NCBI GenBank assembly: GCA_964418255.1
Contig: CAYQKV010000016.1
Location: forward strand, 1-21,067
From: CAG-1782 sp964418255
GTDB lineage: Bacteria; Bacillota; Clostridia; Christensenellales; DTU072
DNA: 21,067 nt
Direction: 5' to 3'
The notes beneath the pieces are model-generated. The model was not told where the DNA came from, ran no database searches, and worked only from the letters and a program-made list of their open reading frames with translations. A program made the translations under genes and the position numbers. Shown here in pieces: positions 7,073 through 14,463 of this stretch (positions are counted from its first letter, which is position 1; every line of letters starts with the position of its first letter).

Positions 7073-7336
7073 TTATTCCTGATTTTTCTCGTAATTTTCC
7101 ATAATAAACGCAGTAATGCTGTTTACCGTGGCGAACGTTTCGCGGGGAACGCCGGTCATAGAAATGCCGTATTCGCTGTCCGCGAAAGCGATGATTTCCA
7201 ACGCGTCGATAGAACCGAGCCCTATATCTCCGTCGCCGAACAAAAATACGTCATCGGTTATGAGTTCTTCTTCGACCCCGAGCGTTTCAACCAAAAAATT
7301 TTTCAAAGCCGTTTTTACATCGTTTTCGTTGAGCAT
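7073..7336 (-). CDS. Acyl carrier protein, non-standard Ser motif
   Basis: This 87-residue acidic carrier protein holds the growing acyl chain on phosphopantetheine. Attachment is predicted at Ser42 in LGSIDALE, where most fatty-acid ACPs have (A)DSLD. The preceding stretch LFGDGDIGL followed by SIDALEI resembles carrier proteins of aryl-polyene-type synthases more than primary FAS AcpP, though this is a family impression rather than an alignment. It lies 15 bases after acpS and abuts the double ketosynthase, so all three are probably made from one message. Start ATG follows GGCAGGT. Symbol left blank because acpP identity is uncertain. Confidence 0.88.
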   Translation of the reverse strand: MLNENDVKTALKNFLVETLGVEEELITDDVFLFGDGDIGLGSIDALEIIAFADSEYGISMTGVPRETFATVNSITAFIMENYEKNQE

Positions 7337-7351
7337 AAATTTACCTGCCTT

Positions 7352-7672
7352 TTATATATCGTTTTTGATTACCACGGCAAAGGCGTATTCGCCGTCGTGG
7401 CTTATGGAAATTTTCAATTCGGGTCTTCCCGCTACGTAAGGTTTTCCTTTTTCGTCGCCGAGAATTTCGTATTCCAGATACCGTTCGTCCTGCGTCGCTT
7501 TGAAAATCGCTTCTTTCCCCGCCCATCGTCCCGCGGCGTACTCTCTTCTTCTCTTTTCGCTTTTGAACGCGGAAAATTCGGCGTACTCAGACGGTTGCAA
7601 AAATTTGCGGTAGAAGTTTTCTTCCTTTCCTTCGAACCTCTTTATAAGCGCGACGTCCGCTCCGATTTCCAT
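7352..7672 (-). CDS. acpS: Holo-ACP synthase (4'-phosphopantetheinyl transferase, AcpS type)
   Basis: The enzyme transfers phosphopantetheine from CoA to the ACP serine. The 106-residue protein is slightly short for AcpS but has both metal-binding motifs: GADVALIKRF with Asp6, and AGRWAGKEAIFKA with Glu54. It also has the C-terminal SISHDGEYAFA strand. The ATG follows AAAAGGGGCAAGAA. It is the first gene of the operon, about 18 bases from the predicted transcription start, and directly precedes its likely substrate. Placing a dedicated transferase beside the ACP is common in self-contained type II synthases and less common in primary fab operons. Confidence 0.92.
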   Translation of the reverse strand: MEIGADVALIKRFEGKEENFYRKFLQPSEYAEFSAFKSEKRRREYAAGRWAGKEAIFKATQDERYLEYEILGDEKGKPYVAGRPELKISISHDGEYAFAVVIKNDI

Positions 7673-7696
7673 TTCTTGCCCCTTTTCTTTTTTTCA

Positions 7697-7725
7697 ATTA
7701 TAACAGATATACTTTGATTATTCAA
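7697..7725 (-). promoter_or_regulatory. Sigma-A-type promoter of the acyl operon
   Basis: On the minus strand, TTGAAT (7725-7720) and a perfect TATAAT (7702-7697) are separated by exactly 17 bases. Transcription would start near 7690, about 18 bases before the acpS ATG. No inverted repeat resembling a FapR or FabT operator was recognised. Confidence 0.8.
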
Positions 7726-7799
7726 TCGTTACCGTTAAAAAGATTTATCCACTCGAATATGCGTTTCCTTTCGTTTGTTTCGTTTTGGTTTATTCTTCG

Positions 7800-8936
7800 C
7801 TAACCGCGATTTATTAACTCTTTGTTATATTCGTTTCCAAGAAATCCGTCGACGTCTTTTATCGCGTTTTTCGAATACGCAATCAGAAGTTTGACGTACA
7901 TCATTTCCGAGGTATACCCGTTTATAAATCGAACGTTGTCTCCCGCATTTTCCGCGACCTTAATAATGGTATCGTACACGTTTCCCTCTAAATCGCAAGG
8001 GGCGATATATACGGGCGCTTTACATTTTTCGAACAGACTGACTATCGAATTTTCATTCTTTTTGTGCCTTTCGCTCCCTTCAACGCACACCGTTCCCGAA
8101 TGGTAGGTTCCGTGCAGGACGGCTTTTACTTTGGTAAAATCGTAAAAATCGTAGTTGAGTCCAACATACGGGTCGATTTTCAAAACAATGTTTTCCAACT
8201 CCCACTCGGCGAACAAATCTATACGGTCTTCGTTCGCTTTCTTGTCGCAAACGTGAGTTTTTCCGAAAAATTTTCCTTGTGCGTCTTCGATTTTCGTCAT
8301 TCCCACGCTGAAAAAATCTTCTTCGTAATTTCTGCACTGGGTTAAACGCGAGGCGTAATGCAAGTACATATTGCCGTCGGAATTGCGATAAGAAACGTAT
8401 ACGTTCGGCGTTATTCCGTTGCAAATACACTCCGTCGCCGCGATAAAATTCGCCGTTCCGTTGGCTTTTTCCGACGAAAGCGCGTCGTTGCTCGACACGA
8501 GAAAGACGGGAACGCCTATATCCCTTAATATCAAAGAAAACAGCGCGGACGAATACGCGAGCGTGTCCGTGCCGTGGGCTATGATAATTCCGTCCATAAT
8601 ATTTTCTTCGGAAAAAACCCTTTCTTCGTTAAGCGACGGATAATTCCCACGCGCTATGGCGGTATCCCTTACTTCCGCGGTACTACGTAGCCTTTTAATA
8701 ATATAGTTCCATTTTTCCACGGACATATTCTCGCTGAAAATTCCGTAGTTTTCCGTGGTGATAAAACGTACTTTATCCGCGTATTCCGAAGTCGAGTTAC
8801 GAAAATTTTCTTCGAGCACCGTTCCCGCTTTCTTTCCCTGGCTCTTTACTCTGCCGTTATATTCCGAGCAGATAGTGCCGCCTGTAAGTACGACGAGAAT
8901 TTTCTTGTCTTTTTCCCTCTTCGTTTTATTCTCCAT
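7800..8936 (-). CDS. L-asparaginase / GatD-like amidohydrolase
   Basis: This is a cytosolic asparaginase-family protein of 378 residues with no signal peptide. The first catalytic Thr is in LTGGTIC (Thr21) and the second Thr-Asp pair in IIAHGTDTLAYSSALF (Thr123, Asp124). The C-terminal domain carries VLHGTYHSGTVC, where classical enzymes have a different loop. The position that holds the catalytic Lys in E. coli type II asparaginase appears to be Gln199 by eye, so activity or substrate may differ. It lies after the aspS terminator and about 100 bp before the acyl promoter. Release of Asp from Asn would supply the neighbouring AspRS/GatCAB pathway. No convincing own promoter was found; GATAAT at 8944-8949 is a weak candidate -10. 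Confidence 0.83.
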   Translation of the reverse strand: MENKTKREKDKKILVVLTGGTICSEYNGRVKSQGKKAGTVLEENFRNSTSEYADKVRFITTENYGIFSENMSVEKWNYIIKRLRSTAEVRDTAIARGNYPSLNEERVFSEENIMDGIIIAHGTDTLAYSSALFSLILRDIGVPVFLVSSNDALSSEKANGTANFIAATECICNGITPNVYVSYRNSDGNMYLHYASRLTQCRNYEEDFFSVGMTKIEDAQGKFFGKTHVCDKKANEDRIDLFAEWELENIVLKIDPYVGLNYDFYDFTKVKAVLHGTYHSGTVCVEGSERHKKNENSIVSLFEKCKAPVYIAPCDLEGNVYDTIIKVAENAGDNVRFINGYTSEMMYVKLLIAYSKNAIKDVDGFLGNEYNKELINRG

Positions 8937-8980
8937 ATCGTTTAATTATCCTTAAATTTGAAGTTTTGGGTTTCCGTTCT

Positions 8981-9052
8981 CAAAAAACAGGGCGTACGTT
9001 TTACCGTTTCGAGTAAGATTTAATCCTTACCTAAACTTAAACGCCGCCCTTT
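8981..9052 (-). terminator. Rho-independent terminator of gatCAB-aspS
   Basis: On the minus strand, AAAGGGCGGCGTTT (about 9052-9039) pairs imperfectly with AAACGTACGCCCT and is followed directly by GTTTTTTG. An internal GTAAG/CTTAC stem adds structure in the loop. It begins about 40 bases after the aspS stop, so it should end that operon and separate it from the asparaginase gene. Confidence 0.75.
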
Positions 9053-9090
9053 GTTTTCCCTTGCAAAAGTTCGTTTTCCGCTATTATTTT

Positions 9091-10821
9091 TTAATCGCGG
9101 ACTCTTATATGAACTTCCCTAAGCTGCTGTTCGGTAACTTTTCCGGGCGCGCCCATCATAAGGTCTTGCGCATTGCCGTTGAGCGGAAACGCGATGACGT
9201 CCCTTATAGACTCGTGGTCGGTAATGAGCATAATCATTCTGTCCACTCCGGGCGCCATACCTGCGTGCGGCGGCGCGCCGAAAGAAAACGCCGTATAAAG
9301 CGCGCCGAATTTTTCCGCAAGGACTTTTTCGTCGTATCCTGCGATTTCGAACGCTTTTTTCATAATTTCCGTATCGTGATTTCTCACCGCACCCGAGGAA
9401 AGTTCCACGCCGTTGCACACTATGTCGTACTGGTACGCGAGGATATCCAGCGGGTCTTTATTGTCGAGCGCGTCCAGTCCGCCCTGCGGCATCGAGAACG
9501 GGTTGTGTGTAAAGTCGATTTTTTTCTCTTCTTCGTTAAATTCGTACATCGGGAAATCGACGATATAGCAAAATCTGTACGACGAACGGTCGATAAGGTC
9601 GAGGTTTTCGCCGAGCCACGTTCTTATCTGCCCCGCAAGTCTGTTGACGTTTTCTTTTCTGTCGCATATGAAGAAAATCGTCTCGCCGTTCTTTATTCCC
9701 GCCATAGTTTTGAGTTCGGTTTTCTGTTCGTCGGACAGGAATTTTGCGATAGGTCCTTTGTAATCGTCGCCGTTAAGGGTGAGATACCCCAAACCTTTCA
9801 TTCCTATTTCCGTCGCGTACTTCAAAGATTTTTCGAAGAACGACTTCGGTCTTCCCGCGCAATCCGCGACAATTCCCCTTACGGGTTTTCCTTTGAAAAT
9901 CGGAAAATCGACGTTTGCGAAAAAGTCGGTTAAATCGATGATTTCCAGCGGGTTTCTGAGGTCGGGTTTGTCCGTTCCATATTTAATCATCGCTTCTTTA
10001 TAGGAAATTCTCGGGAACGGCGGTTTTGCGATTTCTTTATCGGTAAATTTTCTGAACACGCTATAAACCACTTCTTCCGCGACTTGAAGGACGTCTTCCT
10101 GTTCGGCAAACGCCATTTCGAAGTCGAGCTGATAGAATTCGCCGGGCGACCTGTCCTGTCTCGCGTCCTCGTCTCTGAAACACGGCGCAATCTGGAAATA
10201 CTTATCGAAACCCGACACCATAAGCAGTTGTTTGAACTGTTGCGGCGCCTGCGGCAACGCGTAGAACGAACCTTTATGTTTTCTGCTCGGCACAAGATAA
10301 TCCCTCGCCCCTTCGGGAGACGACGCAGTGAGAATGGGGGTTTGTATTTCTGTAAATCCCATATCTTCCATTTTCTTTCTCAAAAAAGATATAATCTGCG
10401 CGCGCAACATTATATTGTTATGCATTTCCATATTTCTCAAATCGAGATACCTGTATTTAAGTCTCACGTCTTCCCTTGTGGAAACCGAACTTGCAATTTC
10501 GAACGGCAAGCGGCTCGTGCATCGTCCCAAAACCGTGATTTCTTCCACGACAACCTCTACTTTCCCCGTCAGAAGTTTCGCGTTTACCGTTTCTTCGTCT
10601 CTTCTTCTCACCTTTCCGTTTGCGGCGATAACCGTTTCTTTCTGCAATCCGGCAATCATCGAGTCGTCGTGCACGACAAGCTGAGTGAACCCGTACCCGT
10701 CGCGGAGGTCGATAAAAATTACGCCCCCGTGGTCTCTTATCGTGTCGACCCACCCCGCTATTTTTACGTCTTTGCCTATGTGTTCTTCTCTCAATTCGCC
10801 GCAGTTGTGCGTTCTAATCAT
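9091..10821 (-). CDS. aspS: Aspartyl-tRNA synthetase, probably non-discriminating
   Basis: The enzyme charges tRNA(Asp), and probably tRNA(Asn), with Asp. The 576-residue product has the bacterial AspRS layout: N-terminal OB-fold anticodon domain (1-105), class II core with motif 2 FRDEDARQDRSPGEFYQLD, an insertion (GAD) domain and motif 3 GMAPGVDRM. I start at 10821 because GAGAGG lies seven bases upstream; the ATG at 10827 would be only one base from it. With this numbering the anticodon-domain residue is His31 (RDHGG), as in non-discriminating P. aeruginosa AspRS, where E. coli has Leu. A second published determinant does not match either type clearly. Its place after gatB supports Asp-tRNA(Asn) formation. 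Confidence 0.94.
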   Translation of the reverse strand: MIRTHNCGELREEHIGKDVKIAGWVDTIRDHGGVIFIDLRDGYGFTQLVVHDDSMIAGLQKETVIAANGKVRRRDEETVNAKLLTGKVEVVVEEITVLGRCTSRLPFEIASSVSTREDVRLKYRYLDLRNMEMHNNIMLRAQIISFLRKKMEDMGFTEIQTPILTASSPEGARDYLVPSRKHKGSFYALPQAPQQFKQLLMVSGFDKYFQIAPCFRDEDARQDRSPGEFYQLDFEMAFAEQEDVLQVAEEVVYSVFRKFTDKEIAKPPFPRISYKEAMIKYGTDKPDLRNPLEIIDLTDFFANVDFPIFKGKPVRGIVADCAGRPKSFFEKSLKYATEIGMKGLGYLTLNGDDYKGPIAKFLSDEQKTELKTMAGIKNGETIFFICDRKENVNRLAGQIRTWLGENLDLIDRSSYRFCYIVDFPMYEFNEEEKKIDFTHNPFSMPQGGLDALDNKDPLDILAYQYDIVCNGVELSSGAVRNHDTEIMKKAFEIAGYDEKVLAEKFGALYTAFSFGAPPHAGMAPGVDRMIMLITDHESIRDVIAFPLNGNAQDLMMGAPGKVTEQQLREVHIRVRD

Positions 10822-10842
10822 AGCCATACCTCTCTCTATATA

Positions 10843-12282
10843 TTATTTATTTAATTCTTTTTCCATAATCTCTTTGACAACGGAAGGATTGAACTTTCCT
10901 TTTCCGTTTCTCATCACCTGTCCGACGAGAAATCCTATAGCTTTTTCCTTTCCGCTTCGGTATTCCTCCGCCGCTTTGCCGTTCGCCGCGATAACTTCGT
11001 TTACGAGTTTTAACAGTTCCGAGTTGTCGTTGGAAACGAACAGTCCGCGTTCTTTAAGATAGTTTTCCACGTCCTCAATTCGTCCGTTTATCATTTCGGC
11101 AATCGCGCTTGTCCCCTCTTTTCTGTTTACTTTTCCGCTTTCGACGAAAATTATCAGTTTTGCCGTTTCTTTCGGCGAGATATTAACTTTTTCGAATTCC
11201 GTTCCGTTTTCGTTGATAATACGCGAAATGCTCCCCAGCATCCAGTTCGCCACGGCTTTGGGCTCCGCGCCGCTTTCTACAACTTTTTCGAAGAAATCCG
11301 CTTGTTTTTTGTTGGAAACAAGTCTTCCCGCGTCGTATTCGGACAGTCCGTATTCTTTCGTGAACCTTTCTTTCTTTTCGTCCATAAACTCGGGCAGAGT
11401 TTTCCTCACGTTTTCTATTTCTTCGTCGGTTATAAGTATCGGCGGAATGTCGGGTTCGGGAAAATATCTGTAATCCTGCGCATTTTCCTTACTTCTCATA
11501 GCGTAGCTCGACCGTTTGTCGTCGTTCCAACGCCTCGTTTCCTGCACGACGCGCTCGCCGCTCGTCAAAAGGTCGATTTGTCTTTCCGCTTCGCTCTCTA
11601 TCGCTCTTTCTATCGCTTTGACGGAGTTGATATTCTTCATTTCCGTTCTCGTTCCGAGTTTGTCCGTTCCTCTCTTTCTCACCGAAAGGTTTACGTCCGC
11701 GCGCATCGAGCCTTCCTGCATTTTGCAATCGGATATTCCGAGATAGGTAAAGAACGATTTTATTTTTTCGAGGTACGCCGACACTTCCGCCGCGCTTCGG
11801 AAGTCGGGTTCGGATACGATTTCGAGTAGTGGCACGCCGCATCTGTTATAGTCGGGGTACGTCTCGTTGTCGTAGTCGGAATGTATCAGTTTCCCCGCGT
11901 CCTCTTCCATATGCATTTCGTGAATTCTTATCCGTTTTTTTTCGCCGTTTACGTCGATTTCCACGTATCCGTCGTGCGCAATCGGTCTGTATAACTGCGA
12001 TATTTGGTACGCTTTGGGCAAGTCGGGATAAAAATAGTTCTTACGGTCGAACCTCGTTTCCTTTTCGATAACGCAATTCAGCGCAAGTCCCGCTTTAATC
12101 GCCGAATTAAGCACTTGTCCGTTCAACACGGGAAGCGTCCCCGGCATACCCATACACACGGGGCAGCAATGGGTGTTCGGCGCGCCGCCGAATTCGGTCA
12201 TACAGGCGCAGAAAATTTTGGATTTCGTCGACAGCTCGACGTGTACTTCCAGTCCGATGACTGTTTCCCATTCTCTGTTCAT
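10843..12282 (-). CDS. gatB: Asp/Glu-tRNA amidotransferase subunit B
   Basis: GatB binds the misacylated tRNA and phosphorylates the Asp or Glu carboxylate before amidation. The 479-residue protein has normal length. It starts with WETVIGLEVHVEL, contains the CCPVCMGMPGTLPVLN zinc/active-site segment and ends with the helical YqeY-like tail (FLVGQVMRNGKGKFNPSVV). The ATG overlaps the gatA stop by four bases, so GatA and GatB are made together. aspS follows after 15 bases. The whole set is under the T-box leader at 14092-14350. Confidence 0.96.
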   Translation of the reverse strand: MNREWETVIGLEVHVELSTKSKIFCACMTEFGGAPNTHCCPVCMGMPGTLPVLNGQVLNSAIKAGLALNCVIEKETRFDRKNYFYPDLPKAYQISQLYRPIAHDGYVEIDVNGEKKRIRIHEMHMEEDAGKLIHSDYDNETYPDYNRCGVPLLEIVSEPDFRSAAEVSAYLEKIKSFFTYLGISDCKMQEGSMRADVNLSVRKRGTDKLGTRTEMKNINSVKAIERAIESEAERQIDLLTSGERVVQETRRWNDDKRSSYAMRSKENAQDYRYFPEPDIPPILITDEEIENVRKTLPEFMDEKKERFTKEYGLSEYDAGRLVSNKKQADFFEKVVESGAEPKAVANWMLGSISRIINENGTEFEKVNISPKETAKLIIFVESGKVNRKEGTSAIAEMINGRIEDVENYLKERGLFVSNDNSELLKLVNEVIAANGKAAEEYRSGKEKAIGFLVGQVMRNGKGKFNPSVVKEIMEKELNK

Positions 12283-13748
12283 TTCAAACCTCCCGCTCTT
12301 TTCAGGTGATAGTCGGTTGCTTTCTGATATGCGTATCCGATGTTGAGCACCGTTTTGTCTCTTCCCGCCGCGCCTATAATCTGCGCGCCTATCGGCATAC
12401 CGTCTTTATCGAATCCGCAAGGAACGGACAACCCGGGAAGCCCTGCGAGATTTACCGAAACGGTGAATATGTCCGAAAGGTACATTTTCATACTGTCGCT
12501 AAGCGAACTTCCTATTTTGGGTGCCGTCATCGGCGAAGTCGGGCATACAATCGCGTCACATTCGTTAAACGCGGTTTCGAACCCTTCTACGATGAGTCTT
12601 TTCATTTTCAACGCTTTATTATAGTACGCGTCGTAGTAACCCGACGAAAGAACGAACGTCCCGAGGAGTATTCTCTTTCTTACTTCCGCGCCGAAACCTT
12701 CGCTTCTCGTGTTTATCATAAGGTCGTCTATCGACGGACAGTTATCCGCTCTGAACCCGTATTTTACTCCGTCGAAACGCGAAAGGTTGGACGACGCTTC
12801 GGCGGTTGCTATTATATAATAAGTAGGCACGGCATAGCGGATAAAAGGAAGGTGAATTTTCTTTGCGACAGCGCCCGCTTTTTCCAGTTCTTTAATCGCG
12901 TTTTCCACGCTCTGACGAACTTCGCCGTCCACGCCCTCGCCGAAACATTCTTCGGGCACGCCTATGGTTTTACCTTTGACGTCTCCCGTCATCGAGTTAT
13001 AGAAAGAACCCGCGTTTTCCATTTCGTTCGAGGTCGAATCCATTTTATCCGCGCCCGCTATCACGTCCATAATCGCGGCGCAATCGAGCGCGTCGCGCGC
13101 TATCGGTCCTATCTGGTCGAGGGAAGACGCGTAGGCAATCAGACCGTAACGGGACACCGCGCCGTAGGTAGGCTTAAATCCCGTCACTCCGCAGTATGAC
13201 GCGGGCTGTCTTATGCTTCCGCCCGTATCCGAGCCCAACGCGCAGACGGCTTCTCCCGCCGCCACCGCCGCCGCGGCTCCGCCCGAAGACCCTCCGGGAA
13301 CGCGGTCTTTATTCCACGGGTTTTTCACCGCTCCGTAATACGAAGTTTCCGACGTGGAACCCATTGCGAATTCGTCCATATTGAGTTTTCCCGCGACGAC
13401 CATATCCGCGTTTCTCACTTTGCTTACGACGGTTGCGTCAAACGGCGGTTTGAACCCCGTAAGTATCTTCGACGCGCAGGTGGTAAGTTCTCCTTTTGTG
13501 CAGATGTTGTCCTTTATTCCTATGGGAACGCCGGCAAGAATGGAATTCGTCTTTCCTTTTTCTATATTTTCCTGCGTCTTTTTCGCTTCTTCGCGTATTT
13601 TTTCCGCGTCGAAAGCTGTATAAGCGTTGATTTCGGAATCCTGCGATAAGAAACTTTCGCATACTTCGTCCGCAACTTCCGTCGCCGACAGTTCTCCGTT
13701 TCTGATTTTCTTTCCTATTTCTACGGCGGTCAAATCTTTAATTTTCAT
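12279..13748 (-). CDS. gatA: Asp/Glu-tRNA amidotransferase subunit A
   Basis: This amidase-signature subunit releases ammonia from Gln (or Asn) and channels it to GatB. The 489-residue protein has the Ser-cisSer-Lys catalytic set: Lys79 in GIKDNI, Ser154 in PGGSSGG and Ser178 in TGGSIRQPA. These are the same positions as in the well-studied S. aureus GatA. The ATG follows GAGGTGAAAA, nine bases after gatC. No truncation or unusual residue was seen. Confidence 0.96.
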   Translation of the reverse strand: MKIKDLTAVEIGKKIRNGELSATEVADEVCESFLSQDSEINAYTAFDAEKIREEAKKTQENIEKGKTNSILAGVPIGIKDNICTKGELTTCASKILTGFKPPFDATVVSKVRNADMVVAGKLNMDEFAMGSTSETSYYGAVKNPWNKDRVPGGSSGGAAAAVAAGEAVCALGSDTGGSIRQPASYCGVTGFKPTYGAVSRYGLIAYASSLDQIGPIARDALDCAAIMDVIAGADKMDSTSNEMENAGSFYNSMTGDVKGKTIGVPEECFGEGVDGEVRQSVENAIKELEKAGAVAKKIHLPFIRYAVPTYYIIATAEASSNLSRFDGVKYGFRADNCPSIDDLMINTRSEGFGAEVRKRILLGTFVLSSGYYDAYYNKALKMKRLIVEGFETAFNECDAIVCPTSPMTAPKIGSSLSDSMKMYLSDIFTVSVNLAGLPGLSVPCGFDKDGMPIGAQIIGAAGRDKTVLNIGYAYQKATDYHLKRAGGLK

Positions 13749-13756
13749 TTTTCACC

Positions 13757-14041
13757 TCAATCGACGGTTTTTGGAACGACGGGAGTTTCTTCCGTGTGTT
13801 CGGGCGCGTTCGCAAGCAGTTCGGCTCTGTCGGAAGACTTTACGATTTCGTCCTTTCGCATAACGTTGGTCAATCCTTTTACGGACATATCCACGTCTTC
13901 GGTGTCGATAGTGGAATTTATCTCGTCCATATAATCGAGTATCGAACTCAGTTCGCGACAAACCGAGTCGATTTCTCCTTCCGAAATTTTAAGCCTTGAT
14001 AGTTCCGCCACGTACTCGGCTGTTTTTCTGTCGATAACCAT
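13757..14041 (-). CDS. gatC: Asp/Glu-tRNA amidotransferase subunit C
   Basis: This small subunit wraps around GatA and stabilises the GatCAB complex. The 94-residue protein shows the family pattern: the helix YVAELSRLKISEGE, the segment LSSILDYMDEIN, the DTEDV patch, a basic RKDE stretch and the C-terminal ANAPEHTEETPVVPKTV. Start ATG at 14041 follows GGAGGT at five bases. It is the first gene after the T-box terminator, the usual position in Firmicutes. Confidence 0.95.
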   Translation of the reverse strand: MVIDRKTAEYVAELSRLKISEGEIDSVCRELSSILDYMDEINSTIDTEDVDMSVKGLTNVMRKDEIVKSSDRAELLANAPEHTEETPVVPKTVD

Positions 14042-14091
14042 TTTACCTCCGCTTTATTTCCTTATTCAATCCTCTCGCAGGCGCGTTAGAA

Positions 14092-14350
14092 CTAAAATAA
14101 AAAAGTCTCCCGTCCCGCTTTGGGACGAAAGACTGCTTTCGTGGTGCCACCCAAATTCAACCGCGCAAAACGCGATTCTCTTTTTCGGGAATATCGTTTC
14201 CCTCTACGGGCGGTTCTACTTGCGAAAATCTTTTCGCTTTCTTCCGCCGACTCCGAGTGTTATTCGTTTGGTTTTCCGTACCGTTATTCCAGCGTCAACG
14301 GCTCTCTTTGACGTTCTTTCCAAACTACTTTTCTCTTCAACGTCCGATTT
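14092..14350 (-). promoter_or_regulatory. T-box leader, Asn (AAC) specifier
   Basis: This is a tRNA-sensing riboswitch before gatC. The T-box core GGGTGGCACCACG lies at 14152-14140. Its UGGC bulge would pair with a GCCA tRNA end, consistent with discriminator G73 of tRNA(Asn). The lower stem I helix GTTTGG/CCAAAC is followed by CGAATAACAC; aligned with the B. subtilis glyQS specifier loop (CGAAAGGCA), the specifier is AAC at 14261-14259. A GCGAAAA-GA-TTTTCGC stem II and a GGCGG/CCGCC helix follow. The terminator is AGTCT..CGTCCC/GGGACG..AGACT followed by TTTTTTATTTT (about 14132-14094). Uncharged tRNA(Asn) should stabilise the antiterminator and turn on gatCAB-aspS. Confidence 0.92.
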
Positions 14351-14356
14351 GTTTTC

Positions 14357-14386
14357 AGTATATTACGGGCGGAGACCTTTTGTCAA
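14357..14386 (-). promoter_or_regulatory. Promoter of gatCAB-aspS
   Basis: On the minus strand a perfect TTGACA (14386-14381) is followed after 18 bases by TATACT (14362-14357). Transcription would start near 14350 and produce the T-box leader. Confidence 0.8.
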
Positions 14387-14463
14387 GCGTTTTTGCATTT
14401 TCCGCGTCTTTTTCTTACGCCCGATTCGTCTTTTTTATAACGAAAACTTCGCCTTATGCGCGT

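Noticed and set aside
12306..13199. 297-codon plus-strand ORF, plus long plus-strand frames at 9061-9933 and 5433-6209
   Set aside because: These are antisense shadows of gatA, aspS and the double ketosynthase, with Arg/Phe-rich or otherwise atypical composition and no ribosome-binding site.
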